DNA of 64,000 nucleotides from Cephalopachus bancanus (lineage: Eukaryota; Chordata; Mammalia; Primates; Tarsiidae), in the NCBI GenBank assembly GCA_027257055.1, contig JAPVLO010000056.1, positions 3,596,001 through 3,660,000 on the forward strand. The letters are read 5' to 3'. The position numbers and the translations under genes are program-made. Shown in pieces: positions 53,220 to 64,000 of the stretch. Position 1 is the first letter of the stretch, and each line of letters starts with the position of its first letter. The notes under the pieces are model-generated. The model had not been told where the DNA came from, made no database searches, and saw only the letters and a list, made by a program, of their open reading frames with translations.

Positions 53220-53900
53220 ATAATTGCATACCAGTATCAATTCACTCATCAATAAATGGTTTTTGTGTGTGCACACTCACACTTGTGTGTATATGTGTGT
53301 GTTTACTATGTGCTAACCTCTATTTTATAGAATAGGGTAGAACTTTCAAGAAGACAGAGTAATTCTTATTCTCTTAGAACTTGCTCTCTAGTAAGACATA
53401 GAAAATAAACAAGTAACCATTGGATAGTAATAATCACTATTGACCAAGATTTACATAGATTGTGACATGTGATAGGAAATGATTGGGTTGGGACATCAGA
53501 CTGGGCAGTTGGGAAAGGGCCCTCTGAAGACATGACAAGTAGCCTGAGATCTGTAGGCTAAAAGGCCAGTTGTTAGCAATACAGGGAACACAGCAAGTGC
53601 AAAGGCCCTGAAGCAGGATGAGCTGAATGTGTTTGAGGAGCAAAAGGAAGTGTGGCTGGGATGTAGCAAGAGTAGTAAGCCGGTGTGATGAGATGAGACA
53701 GAGAGGTCCCAGAGAAAAGTTGGCCTTGTGGGGGGAGTTATTTGATTCTAAGTTTAAAGTTTTGGAGTTAAGTAAGGATGCGATGGTTACAGGATTGGAG
53801 ATGATGTGATTTTTCCATTTGTGAAAGCTCACTCCAGCTGCTGTACAGAGAATGGACTGGAGAAGGTATGGGAGGAAGCAGAGCAACCAATCAGAGTCTC
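53220..53900 (-). repeat. L2 LINE, antisense (~680 bp)
   Basis: Long collinear copy: attcactcatcaataaatgg, ttactatgtgctaacc, cttagaacttgctctctagtaag, agcaagtgcaaaggccctgaagcagg, atgtgtttgaggagcaaaagg, tttgattctaagtttaaag and cactccagctgctgtacagagaatgg. A TG-rich patch lies at 53260-53302. The open frame 53437-53973 on the minus strand is not a gene. Confidence 0.9.
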
Positions 53901-54059
53901 CCATGATGCTGAATTGAAGTCTCTTTCGAGTCCCTGGCCGCCCCCACAGCCACAGCTGCCTCTCCTCTTCCACTAGGTCTGCTAAAATGAAAGGTCACTA
54001 GACGGTTACCCAGGGATCCTGGATATGAGTTTCTCCTACCACCCTCTGAGCATCCTTGT

Positions 54060-54165
54060 CCTCAGCTGAAAGCATAAGTGATAATATATATGTTCTCATA
54101 AAATTATTGTGAGGAAGAAATGAGAAAAGGAAGGCACCCAAGGTGCTAAATTATCACTGATTTTA
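54060..54165 (+). repeat. MIR-like tail, sense
   Basis: cataaaattattgtgaggaagaaatgagaaaagg and ggcacccaaggtgctaaattatc. Confidence 0.5.
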
Positions 54166-54169
54166 CCTT

Positions 54170-54640
54170 CACCATCCCCTTACTTTTAGATCCCCCAGAA
54201 GCCTCTAGAGTGATATTACAAACCCTCTGTCCTATCCAGGGCTGGGCAGGGGTAACTCCTGAGCACAAGATTAGCCTCTCTTCGCATCTGAGAATGCTTA
54301 CATTTGTAATGCCAGCCCCTGAACCCATCTGTCATCTTCTCAAGCAGGAAACAGATTTTCATTTTGTTTAGGTCCTTTCGATTTTTTTTCTGTCTACCAC
54401 CCTCATCTAGCTTGAAGCATGCAGGACATCGTCATATGAAGCACTTGAGGTATAAAAATAGAAAGAAAAACAGGGCTGGGGGGGGGATGTGTAGAGCCAG
54501 AGATGGCAGGAAAGGAAAACAGACAGTCCTTTCTCTCTTAGCAACGGGAGGAAAGGTTCTCAGTTGAGACACACGATAATTCTCTTACATCTGTGTAGTG
54601 TAACATACTCCAGAGACCTTTGGGACCCTTTCCCCCTTGA
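54170..54640. other. Unassigned non-coding DNA
   Basis: No clear repeat or gene. A G8 run is at about 54478-54486. Confidence 0.5.
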
Positions 54641-54654
54641 GAGTGCAGAAACCC

Positions 54655-54790
54655 AATGAAGTGAAATAGGCATAATTAGGTATTGTCTTCCTTAGACAGA
54701 TAAGGAGGCTGAGCCTCAGACAGGTGAGGTGCAAAGCTGGGACTTAGATTCAGGTGCTTTTGACTTTCTGCCTCCTCATACCTTAATGCT
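54655..54790 (-). repeat. MIR SINE, antisense
   Basis: agataaggaggctgagcctcagac, aaagctgggacttagattcaggtgc. Confidence 0.8.
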
Positions 54791-55104
54791 TCAAATGACC
54801 ACAGTCCTAATAATATGCCTAGCTCCTGGGACTCTGAAGCATTTATCCGATTGAGATCCAGAACTGTGGATATCCAAGACAGTCAACTCATTCCCTTGCG
54901 CCCAACTCAGTGTACTGCCCTCCTCTCCATCTTTCTCCAACCTAGTTTCTTGAAGTCCAAAATAGGTACACTGAAGTTCAAATAGGGTCTTGAATGTCAC
55001 ATGGTTATAGAAACTGACTTATGTCTCACTACTGCTGGATTGAAAATCAGGGAAAGAACAGATGTTAATGGATGTGTCTTTGGAATACCACATGGGGATC
55101 AGAG

Positions 55105-55320
55105 AGAACATGAGGCCTGGTTTTGAATTTCTGCTCTGTTGGGTATTGTGTGTTCTTGAGCAAGTTATGATCTTCTCTAAGTTTTCAGTGTCTCATCTAA
55201 AAAATAGGGTCAATATCTGCCCCCAGGAGTCATGAAGACTGAAGGAGATACTATAAGGTTTCACTCAATATCTATACAACTTAGATATTAGTATCCTTTT
55301 ATTCTTCCTTTACATCCCCA
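55105..55320 (+). repeat. MIR SINE, sense
   Basis: aggcctggttttgaatttctgctctg, cttgagcaagttatgatcttctc, gtgtctcatctaaaaaatagggtc. Confidence 0.8.
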
Positions 55321-55564
55321 CCACTGCTGGTAGCTGGTTACCAACAGAACCTCCAGGGAAAAACAAAGCCCTGATTCATGGCATATGTAAATTTCCTTGG
55401 TGTAAATATTCTCACCATGCCTGACTTCGTGTTACCAAAATTACTGAGTGTGGAATTAAAAAGTGATGTGCATGGTCAGCTTTTGTAAGCCTGTACTAGT
55501 TGGACCAGCACACCATTGTCCAGTATTCATAAAAATCAGCCCCAAATGGTTGGGCTGCACTTTA

Positions 55565-55740
55565 TAGTTTAGAAAGTCTTTTTATTTTAGATCATCTCCT
55601 ATGATATTCACAAGAATCCTTGAAGGGAAAACACCATCCCAGAGAGATGTTCAGAGACAGGCAACTAGTAAGTAAGAGTCAAAACTCAATCCTGGCCTTC
55701 TGGCTCCACATTCAGGGATCCTTCCACCCTATGTACATTC
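55565..55740 (-). repeat. MIR SINE, antisense
   Basis: cctatgatattcacaagaatccttg, gagacaggcaactagtaagtaagagtc, ctcaatcctggccttctggctcc. Confidence 0.75.
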
Positions 55741-55829
55741 ATTACCTACATAATCACTGCACAAGCCCTGAAGATGTCTTTCTCTTTCAGGGCAAAGATA
55801 CATGACTTGAGCTCTGTTTTTCAATCTGA

Positions 55830-55960
55830 CAGGCAAGAATAGTAACCCCAGCCCTGTCTTCTCAAGTGCCCCGGGAATCAAGTGAGATAATGCAGATGGA
55901 AGTACTTTACAAACACTTTACAAAGACAAAGACAAAACTATAAATATTATAGTTAGTGGC
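55830..55960 (+). repeat. MIR SINE 3' half, sense
   Basis: gaatagtaaccccagccctg, gaatcaagtgagataatgcagatggaagtac. Confidence 0.65.
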
Positions 55961-56233
55961 TGGAGGAATAATATGGGAGTAACAAATCCCAAGCCCCGGA
56001 GGAACTTGTAAACTACAGAGGAAACAGAACCACCCAGAACACACTCACTTCAGGTCCACACTCAAAGGGAAATGTGAAACAAGAATCACAGTCAGTTACC
56101 CTTTAAATGTTTATCTGTATAAAACCAGGTGGAAATGTGAAGCATAATACAATGTAATTGTAATTGCAGGCATAGACAGAGTTGTTCTTCAGAAACTTTG
56201 TTGCTTTTCTTTCTGGCTGTCTGTAGAAATAAG

Positions 56234-56531
56234 GTAGTTTCTATTACACAGCCTTAAAGAAGGACAAAATTATGAACTCCACAACAACTTGGATGAACTT
56301 AAAGTCTATAGTACTGAGTATCACAGACACAAAGAATTGAGTACCACATGTTCTCACTCATAAGCAGACCTTGAACAATTATCATCATACTATAAAAAAG
56401 GGATTGGCAGGAGTGGGAAACTGCAGAGAAGGGGGCACACCTCATCAACAAGGGTACCTGCATAATGAGCATTTTTATACCTAATCCTGAATTGCACCCC
56501 ACGTCTTCAAAATAAAAAATTAAAAAGAAAA
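56234..56531 (+). mobile_element. L1 3' end, sense, 5'-truncated (~300 bp)
   Basis: ORF2 tail, 3' UTR and AT-rich tail. Target duplication agaaataag at 56225-56233 and 56532-56540. Its 3' UTR resembles that of the 21.56-kb copy (cacctcatcaacaagggtacctgcataat in both), so they share a subfamily distinct from the 2.3-kb and 45-kb copies. Confidence 0.93.
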
Positions 56532-56540
56532 AGAAATAAG

Positions 56541-57235
56541 ATCATTCCTTACTCCAGCACTGCCCGGATCCCACCCACCTCCTTTGAGAGAGGTCATCAT
56601 CACCCGCTTAAGACAAAGAGAATTTACTAAGACAAAGGCAAAGGCTTGTGTCCCTTGGCAGTCCAGGGTGAAGCCAGCCTGAGTCTCCATGAATCCCAGT
56701 GATGTCATCATGTCTGTGATAGCGATCTCTCTCTCTTCTGCTTTCCTCTCTGCATTCTCCCCACTGCAGAAAACCTCTTTCCTATAGACAGTAAGAGGGG
56801 ACGTATCCACTGATAGCTCTAGGCTTGTACCATCTCAGGGAAGAGATATTCTCTCTCTCAGTGTCAAACATATGGGAAAAAAATAAAATAAAAATTTCTA
56901 TTTGTCTTGGCTTAGATCACATGCCTAATCTCTACTTTAGTCCAGGGGTAAAGAGGAAACTCTGACTGGCCAAGCCTGACACAGACTCAATTCTGTGGCT
57001 TAACTTCATGGAGTAAAGAAGGGGTGGTCCCTCAAAGAAGGTCCTTTTACTAGATAAAAGAAAGGAGTACAGGAGAGACAGAATTAACAGGCATCTACTG
57101 TGGTGACAGTGTCAAAATTCAGACCCTGGCTTCCCTGACTTTGAAACCTATTCCCTTCCCGTGATTCCACACTGATTGCAAGCATGGAGCACAGCAGGGG
57201 TTAGAAATCTGATAAAGCAAGCAAGTTGCATCTGG
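56541..57235. other. Unassigned non-coding DNA
   Basis: About 700 bases with no confident repeat or gene. Confidence 0.5.
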
Positions 57236-57239
57236 AATG

Positions 57240-57330
57240 ATTGAGTCTAAGGACAATGTCTGACTTATTCCTCAGCACCTGGCACATTTGAGATACTTGG
57301 TTAATGTGTATTGAGTGAATAACAACTTGA
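57240..57330 (+). repeat. L2 3' end, sense
   Basis: ggacaatgtctgacttattcctcagcacctggcacatttgag and tattgagtgaataac. Confidence 0.7.
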
Positions 57331-57700
57331 CAAGGAGGAGATGAAGGGATTTTGAAGCCTTACTAGAGATCAATAGAAAAGAAGGCTAGGAGTGATTACC
57401 AACAGATGTCACGAGTGACCTGGGTGGTGGCCAGATTTGCTGGCATTGCTGTGTCCAAGGCTCAGCATAGCAAGATGACCACTTCCTGTAATATGAATAC
57501 TACCATGGCAGTGTTGCTTCGTAACACTGTCATTCCTTTGAACATTGCATTGCCAACTATGCCCAAGAGTGGTGCCCAATTCATAGTGGCCTAATGGTAG
57601 TGACTCACCGTTTGTAAGTTGCCCTTCTGAACCTAATGTTGACTCTACCCTGGATCCACCCACACTCTCTCAAGCGTGTCTCTTCCGTGACCAGTGAATA
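57331..57700. other. Unassigned sequence with a short open frame
   Basis: Contains a 62-codon plus frame (57406-57594) and an 84-codon minus frame covering it. Neither resembles a protein I know. No recognised repeat. Confidence 0.45.
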
Positions 57701-57714
57701 TACGTACTGGCAGG

Positions 57715-58037
57715 AACCAGACTCTGTGGCTCAGCCTGTAATCCCAGCACTTTGGGAGGTCGAGAAAAGAGGATTTCCTGAGCCCGTGGGTTCAAGAACA
57801 GCCCAGGCAAATTGGCAAGACATCATCTCTACAATAAATCAAAAATTAGCCAGGCATGATAGCATGTACCTGTAGTTCTGGCTACTTGGAAGGCTGAGGG
57901 AGAAGGATCGCTGGAGCCCAGCAGGTCGACACTGGGGTGGCCATGAGTGTGCCACTGCACTCCAGCCTGGGCAATGGAGTGAGACTCCAACTCAAAAAAA
58001 CAAAAAAATACCCCAAACAAAACAAAACAAAAAAATG
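57715..58037 (+). mobile_element. Alu, older lineage-specific type
   Basis: Flanked by ctggcagg at 57707-57714 and 58038-58045. Right arm gtcgacactggggtggccatgagtgtgcc, the older type. Long CAAAA-rich tail. Confidence 0.94.
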
Positions 58038-58094
58038 CTGGCAGGTAAATGCTCCACAAAATGAAGGGCAAGACAAGATGGGTAGGAGGATTGC

Positions 58095-58200
58095 CATATT
58101 TGGAGTCAGAAGACAAGAGTGTTTCTCATTCTGTTTTTGCTGGTTACCTGCTGAGTGATTTTGGAAACAGTACATGGGCCTCTGTTTTGGATTCATCCAC
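58095..58200 (+). repeat. MIR-like SINE fragment, sense
   Basis: tttggagtcagaagacaagag, ctggttacctgctgagtgattttgg. Confidence 0.6.
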
Positions 58201-58415
58201 TGCTTGTCAAATGCTTAGCACACTTTTACTTAATTCTCACAAGAAGCATGTGAAGTTGGAATTATTATGTCTATTTTGAAAATTGGTAGATTGAGACCTG
58301 AAGAGATCATACTAGCATGCCTCATCTCCCCCATATCAAGGTAATAAGGCCAGGGTTCAATGCCAACACTTCCTGGCTTCAAAGCCTTTGCCCTTTCCAT
58401 TATATCTTCTGCAGG
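58200..58415 (-). repeat. MIR SINE, antisense
   Basis: aaatgcttagcacacttttacttaattctcacaagaagcatgtgaag, aggccagggttcaatgccaac, ggcttcaaagcctttgccctttcc. It lies head to tail-opposed with the preceding sense fragment. Confidence 0.78.
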
Positions 58416-58820
58416 GCCTGTGGCCATGGACTTCAGCTAAGCAGTCTGTGAAATGAGGGTGTCCCTTCCAGCTCGGCCCTTCTCTGAAAGAGAGGAACGA
58501 GAGCCAGGTGCTACCTTCCTGGCAAGGTGTATTTCTCTCCCTCTTTGGTGAAGTTTAAGAGAGCACTCTTCACTATCATTGGCATTGTTGCCAAAGAGTT
58601 ACGGAGGCATGGTTGCCAGGGTGATTAGCATGATTGCAGTGAAGATGGATCCTTCAGGATCCTTCATGGCAGCTCTGTGGAGTTATGAAGCCAGTATGGG
58701 CCTGCCTTTACAACTACAAGCCTCCTGTCTCCCATCTTGTATGCCATTCACCCACTCTCCATGGACCAGCAGCCAGACGGCGCAATGGCCTTTCTAAAGT
58801 CAGTAGACTTAAGAAAAAAA
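58416..58820. other. Unassigned non-coding DNA
   Basis: No clear repeat or gene. A ccttcaggatcctt palindromic word is at about 58650-58664. Confidence 0.45.
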
Positions 58821-58827
58821 ATGGAGG

Positions 58828-59120
58828 AGAGTCGAGCTCGGTGGCTCAGCCTGTAATCCCGCGCCTTTGGGAGGCTGAGGTGAGTGGATTGCCTGAGCCC
58901 ATGGGTTCGAGACCCGCCTGAGTAACTTGGCGAGACCTCATCTCTACAATAAATCAAAATGAGCCAGGTGTGGTAGCGCATGCCTGTAGTTCCAGCTACT
59001 TGGAAGGAGGCAGAAGGATCGCTGGAGCCCAGCAGGTTGAGGCTGCGGTGGCCAGGAGCGGCCACTGCACTCCAGTCTGGGTGACAGAGTGAGACTCCAA
59101 CTCAAAAAAAAAAAAAAAGA
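58828..59120 (+). mobile_element. Alu, young lineage-specific type
   Basis: aatcccgcgcctttggg left arm, gaggctgcggtggccaggagcggcc right arm and A15 tail. The flanks aaatggaggag and aaatgagggag are a possible degraded duplication. A small deletion removes part of the ggctgagg of the right arm. Confidence 0.94.
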
Positions 59121-59234
59121 AAGAAAGAAATGAGGGAGACAGAGGGAAAAGGTGGGGAGAATAAAGGCGGGCACTTCAGAAAGTTGTGAAGTTTTGTTTA
59201 GATATGTGTTCAGATGGTAATCAGAAGCATCCAT

Positions 59235-59325
59235 TACAATGCTGAAATTTATGGCGTACCTACTGTGAGCATTAGCTCATTGAACCTTCCTGAGGTCCCC
59301 ACAGGATGTTATTTTAGCACCTCGT
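59235..59325 (-). repeat. MIR-like fragment, antisense
   Basis: gcattagctcattgaaccttcctgaggtccccacaggatg. Confidence 0.55.
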
Positions 59326-59334
59326 TACAATTGT

Positions 59335-59480
59335 CTGTTTTCCTAGCTGTCAATCTCCACTAGCATGTGAGCTTCTTGGGGTTGTAGGCTTTGTATTGTT
59401 CATCTCCATATCTCCAAAGTCCATAGACCAGCTGGCACTATTGAGGCCTTGGGAAACATTTGATAAATGAATGATCATAA
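59335..59480 (+). repeat. L2 3' end, sense
   Basis: ctccactagcatgtgagcttcttggggttgtaggctttgtattgttc, acatttgataaatgaatgatc. Confidence 0.78.
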
Positions 59481-60360
59481 CGTATAAGTGCATGATCAAG
59501 AACCCATCTGGGCTTTCTGACTCCAAGTTCACAGGTTGATCTCCACCTTTCTGAGCTCCTATAAAAATTATGGCCCAGCAATTAATATGACACTCATACA
59601 GTGACTTGAGCCATTTCTTGAGTTGTTGTATTGAACCTTAATTATAAATTTTTTATTGTTATTAAACATTTCACATGGGGATTTATGTCTTGTTTTCACA
59701 ATTAGCCTGTGAACTCACCCCTTCATGCGACAAGCATTCACTGAAAGATGCATTGGGCATTATTGCATGGGTTATCTCATTTAACCCTCCCTCCATCACC
59801 ATGAGCCTACTACGTGTAACAGGCACTGTGCTCTGTGTAAGATATCATTTGTTCTAAGAGTAGTCAGAATCTCTGTCCAGGTTGCAAACTCAAATGCCTT
59901 GAAGGGCTATATTAGTAATCTTAAGGCATGGTGCTGTTAGCTGCCAAGGGGGAGTGAGTGTGTTTGAGCAGGGCTTTGCCAATGATCTTGCAGTTCCTGC
60001 ATCATACAGGGGATGAGGCTGGTCTAAAATCCAGCCTGCTCTCTGCTGCCTAAACCATACACCAGGATGTGGAGCTATGTCTGCCTGCAGGTAGGAATAC
60101 CTCTTTCTTTCCCTAGAAAGCACTTTATTTTGTCAAGCCTTGTACCTGAGGTTGCAACTGTCAAAAGGGGTTACTTTTTTCTAATTTGCACAAGGACACA
60201 GCATGTGATAAGTGTGGGCCTATTATTTGTGGTATGTGTTGTTGAGGAGAGCAACACGGGAAATAAACTTTAGGTTGCATCTTTCCAAAGGCATTAAAAT
60301 TCCATTTAACAAATTGCTGCACATACAAAATACTTCTGTAAAACATATTCTACTTGAAGT
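59481..60360. other. Unassigned non-coding DNA
   Basis: No confident feature; weak MIR-like text near 59500-59560 and 59745-59830. Confidence 0.45.
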
Positions 60361-60364
60361 AACC

Positions 60365-60560
60365 CCCAGTTTCTAGTCAATTCTTTAAACAACTCTACAA
60401 AATAAACATAGCCACCTGATCTTACGGTTGGGACAGCTAAACCTCAGAGAATTGCAGTGACATCTATGAGGTTCCAGTTTATAATGTAAGGCTCCAGGAG
60501 GTTAAATACATGCTAGAGCTTGGACTGAAACTCAGCTTCAGGACCTTGATCTTGACCTAT
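60365..60560 (-). repeat. MIR-like SINE, antisense
   Basis: aacaactctacaaaataaacatagcc, ggttgggacagctaaacctcagag, gagcttggactgaaactcagc. Confidence 0.65.
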
Positions 60561-61055
60561 AATAGGAGCTTGGCCCCTTCCACTTGATTTCGGACTTCTT
60601 CCAGGACTCCAAGCATTGATTTTGATGCTTAGCTGGTGCCTGAGAAGAGAAAGATTTACTGATTTAGATTTTTAATTCGTGCCTCACCCCAACATACCTC
60701 CCTACACACACATGCATGCTAAACTAACTTGGGGGTTCCGCAGGACAGGCACGTCTCAGTTCTTCTGTCCTGACGTTGCCAGGGTGGGTCTTTTCACACA
60801 CCAGGAGGAGTCTGAGAACCCTGCGAAGGAGCGGCTGTGTCTGTCAGCCTCCCAGGCAGTGAGGAGTCGCTGCAGACAACAGACACGCTGGGGGCACCAA
60901 GGACCCATTCTGTTTACTCTGCCTCCCTACTGCTCAGTTGTTCAGTCCAATCTGTTTCAGGAGTTCAGTCAGTGAAAAGAGTGAAAAAGAAAATCCTTTT
61001 CAACTGACAGGCTGAGATATTTCACAGGTCTAGCTAGGGGCTTCCTGGCAAAATG
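60561..61055. other. Unassigned non-coding DNA
   Basis: No recognised repeat. The plus frame 60679-60975 has no family resemblance. Confidence 0.5.
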
Positions 61056-61059
61056 AACA

Positions 61060-61245
61060 GTGTTGGTTTCGAATACCATCGACTACCAAACGAGAGCTCT
61101 AATAATTCCAGCTCTGCCACTAAACCACTGTATGGCCTTGAATCAGATGCTTACCTTTCTGGGATCATTCTTTGTAAACCCTGGATATCGGACAAGGTAG
61201 CCTTGAAGGTTATGGACTACGGCTTAATAACTCTCTGTGAAACTG
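61060..61245 (+). repeat. MIR SINE, sense
   Basis: aattccagctctgccactaaaccactgtatggccttgaatcag. Confidence 0.7.
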
Positions 61246-61469
61246 GACCAAGGGAGAACACCAAGTATTGAAAAAGGGACTGGACTCTGGATAGAGAGGA
61301 AGATTTGGCAGTTGAGCAAGGAGCCCAGACCTCAGACACAAATGGCATTGGGATTGAATATCCTGTTTGATACTTATGCAGCATCAGGAGTATTTTCAAT
61401 TAATGTGGGCTGGTAGGCATTGGAGGGGCCTAAGGAAGGGATGATGCCCTAGGGATCTGGGTAGAAGAG

Positions 61470-61735
61470 AAGCAGTGTCCTATCTTAACAGGTATAAGGA
61501 CTTCCAAGTCATAGTGTCTTGAGTTCAATTCCTGTCTCTGCCACTAACACTCAACAGATAATTATTGAATGAATGCACTCATTGTGTGTCCTTGGACAAA
61601 TTGCTCAATCTTCCTGAGCTGTGGTTTCCTCTATTGTTACATGGGGCAATAAGAATACTGGTCTGACAGGACTGTAAAATTCAATAAAGTGATCTAAGTA
61701 ACCCATAGTAGGCACTCAAAAGCATTAGCTTTCTT
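61470..61735 (+). repeat. MIR SINE, sense
   Basis: tagtgtcttgagttcaattcctgtctctgccactaac, tgtccttggacaaattgctcaatcttcctgagctgtgg, acatggggcaataagaatac. A small attattgaatgaatgca insertion splits it. Confidence 0.88.
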
Positions 61736-62455
61736 TCCATCTTCCCTTTTCTTATAGAGGCATGATACAAAACAGCAAAAAGCTTAAACAAACTTGGACA
61801 GAGACATAGGATCTAGAAATGAAGCAATGTGAGCACATACCCAAATGTGATTTGGTGGGCTGGGGAGAGAGGGCAGGATTTTGTGTGACGCTCCTTACTC
61901 AGAATTCTCCAAAAGATGCTTGGAAATTTGGGATAGTCTACCTGTCTTTCTTTTGCCTTTACTCTCTAAGTTCAGGTATCTTGATATCTTGCTCGTCATT
62001 CAGGGTTCTGACCAGAAACCACTTCCTCTCTGAAGATGCCCATGGTGGCTGTGCCATATTGTAACCTCTTACTCTATGAACTCCCCCCAGCCTTTTAAGT
62101 GTGCATCTATCCCTTTGGACCTTGTGCTACGGGCATTTACTTCCAAATCTTACATACCCTAGAGGCCATGAGTTCCTGCAGGCTGGAGACCAGCTGGTTC
62201 TCATTGACCCCTCCCTGAAAAGTTCCCCAAAATATAGTCCTGGCAGAGCAAAGCCCAATCAGTGTATGTGGAATAACTGACCAGACTCCCTAAGAGGTCA
62301 TCAGAGAGGGGTTGGGAGGAGATCTGTGATTTTGACAGACTCTTCCAAACTCAAATAAAGATTCCTAATTATCTGCCCAAACCATGAAAAGCATAAAAGC
62401 TACAGCTCTGTCCTCAAAGAATAATCTGGATTAGAAGTCAGGGGCCAGTCTAGTT
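61736..62455. other. Unassigned non-coding DNA
   Basis: About 700 bases without a confident repeat or gene. Confidence 0.45.
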
Positions 62456-62459
62456 GAAA

Positions 62460-62715
62460 TAATAAAGTAATGATGATAGATAACACTTATATAACTCTTA
62501 CTAAGGAACCGGCATTATTTTGAACACATTTCCATGTTAACCCATTTAACCTTCACAATAACCCTATGAGGTGAGAACTATCATTAAACCCATTTGCAGA
62601 TGAAAACACTGAAGCTCGGAGACTTCAGTGGATGCCCAAGGACTCTCATCTTGTAAGTAGGAGAGTTGGGATTTAAACCAAGGATGTCATACTTCAGAAT
62701 CCATGTGGTGCTCCC
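62460..62715 (-). repeat. MIR SINE, antisense, near full length
   Basis: aacccatttaaccttcacaataaccctatgaggtgag, cccatttgcagatgaaaacactgaagctcggag, gttgggatttaaaccaagg. Confidence 0.9.
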
Positions 62716-62754
62716 TAAATACAGTAGCAAAAGTCCTTACGACTCAGAAAATAA

Positions 62755-62830
62755 CTAATTTATTCTCTGGGACTTCAGGCAGGTCACTAATCATCATTGG
62801 GCTCTAATTTCACCATCAGAAGGTAGTTTC
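62755..62830 (+). repeat. MIR fragment, sense
   Basis: gacttcaggcaggtcactaatcatcattgggctctaatttcaccatc. Confidence 0.65.
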
Positions 62831-63089
62831 AGAGCCACCCTTCTCACCTTTGTGGGGCTCTTTACACAACATAATGCATCAGCTTAAGGTGCCACCTGAG
62901 GAGAGAATAAGAAAGAGACTAGAACTGGTCTGCCTACAAGGGTCTCTGGGCACATCTCCTGGCTTAAACATGATCCTGTCTACCTTCCATGCACAGAGAG
63001 GCCTCGGCTGGACCCTTCTGCCACTGTCACTTCTTCTCCCGGTCACTGACTAATAATGATGCAACTTACACCTGATGCAATATGCCCCA

Positions 63090-63530
63090 CACTCTCTTCC
63101 ATCTCATCTTTATTGTCTGATCATAAGCCTGAAATAACAGGTCTGTTGAGGTCTTGCCCCTGTTTAACACCCTAGCTCCATGTCTGGCCACTCTCCAACC
63201 AACACTCAGTCTAGCCAAACCAAACTCCTGCCATTCTTCAAAAGCACCACCTTTCTCGTGCCTCGTACCTTTGTACATGCTGTTTTTCCTACTATTGTGT
63301 GTTTCCCCCCTCATTCTGCCCCTCTGACTCCCACTCATCTTTCAAGAATTACTCAGGCATCATCTTCTCTAAGACTTCCTTGAGACCCAACTCTGTCCGG
63401 CACCACTCCACATCCTCATCTGTGTTCCTTACCTGTGATGACATAGCATTGTTTTTATCCTTTTGCTTTTCTGGCTTCCCAAGACCAGAGTGCAGAGACT
63501 GTTTCTTTTGTTTCCATTCTCCAAACAGAG
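63090..63530 (+). repeat. L2 LINE, sense
   Basis: tctggccactctccaacc, cctttgtacatgctgtttttcc, actcatctttcaagaattactcaggcatcatcttctctaagacttccttgag, agtgcagagactgtttc. The sense L2 3' region. Confidence 0.85.
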
Positions 63531-63574
63531 GTTAGAGATACTCAATAATATTGCTACAAAAACAATAATGTGTG

Positions 63575-63770
63575 TGCAATAATTCATCACACAACTGCAA
63601 TGTACACAGCACTTCATATTTTTTCTCAGTCTTATCAGGAAAATAGGATAGATATTTGTCAGCATTTGTATCTCTCCTCAGAAACAAATTTTGGCCAAGT
63701 TCACAGAGTCAAAACATAAAGTAGAGGCTGAAGTTCAAGTCTTATGTCTTTAAACTGCATTTAATGAACC
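63575..63770 (-). repeat. MIR SINE, antisense
   Basis: acagcacttcatattttttctcag, gccaagttcacagagtcaaaacataaagtagaggctgaag. Confidence 0.65.
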
Positions 63771-64000
63771 CTCAATAAAAAGCATTCTTTTTCCGCCTCG
63801 GTTTTGAGCAAATTGAAAACTAAATAACAGTAAAGACAGACCAAAGTGTCAACTGTATGGTTGCTTGAGGCCATATTGAAGGACATGGCTCTAGGTCTCT
63901 CAGTCAAGAGGCTTACAACCCCAGAACTGGGCAGACATGCCCACCAGTCTAAGGCATTCCTGAATTGCCTTATCTGGGATTCTTGCCAAGGTAAGACCTA
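63771..64000. other. Unassigned non-coding DNA at the window edge
   Basis: No recognised feature. Confidence 0.45.

Noticed and set aside
53437..53973. 178-codon open frame on the minus strand as a gene
   Set aside because: Most of it lies in an antisense L2, and no family resemblance or splice context supports it.
57406..57594. Short open frame with a plausible start
   Set aside because: Only 62 codons, an even longer frame covers it on the opposite strand, and I recognise no product.

Overview
This window is a piece of a primate nuclear genome, and I found no protein-coding exon in it that I can name. The evidence for a primate is direct: about fifteen Alu-type (7SL-derived, two-armed) SINEs, several L1 3' ends with poly-A tails and target-site duplications, and a dense background of old mammalian MIR, L2, MER5, MER1-type and MLT1-type repeats. 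Most of the younger Alus share a body unlike the anthropoid AluS/AluY, lemur or galago types I know: a cctcatctctacaa (t/c)aaatc stretch in the middle and a right arm ending ...gactccaactc before the A tail. My best inference is a tarsier. That rests on exclusion and memory, not on a search.

Layout. 1-13 kb: an MLT1-type LTR, two abutting antisense L1 3' ends (the second keeping 287 residues of ORF2), a 64-bp minisatellite inside L2-like sequence, and scattered MIR/L2/MER5/Alu. 13-24 kb: more Alus, MIRs and L2s, a 166-base pure purine tract, and a short L1 end. 24-27 kb: an unexplained inverted duplication (two ~270-bp arms about 89% alike by hand count, 604-bp spacer). 27-35 kb: ordinary ancient repeats and a possible LTR near 30.5-31.1 kb. 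35-42.4 kb: a MER1-type DNA transposon split by an Alu, an old L1 split by an Alu, a short L1, and a ~2-kb antisense L1 split by an Alu. 43-45.9 kb: a 5'-inverted L1 whose inversion separates two reverse-transcriptase motifs. 47.6-49.3 kb: about 1 kb of GT-rich sequence inside one L2. 50-53 kb: a mostly repeat-poor stretch with a strong CpG island at about 51.64-52.42 kb, the only convincing sign of a gene promoter. 53-64 kb: ancient MIR/L2 with two Alus and one L1 end.

The window therefore looks like intergenic or intronic DNA around one promoter. The CpG island, the TAAT-motif cluster about 200 bases before it and the repeat-poor flanks are the best candidates for host function; the transcript could run either way. 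All L1 reading frames are fragments and cannot encode a working element. Repeat boundaries are read by eye against remembered consensus sequences, so treat ends as good to roughly 10-30 bases unless a target-site duplication is given.
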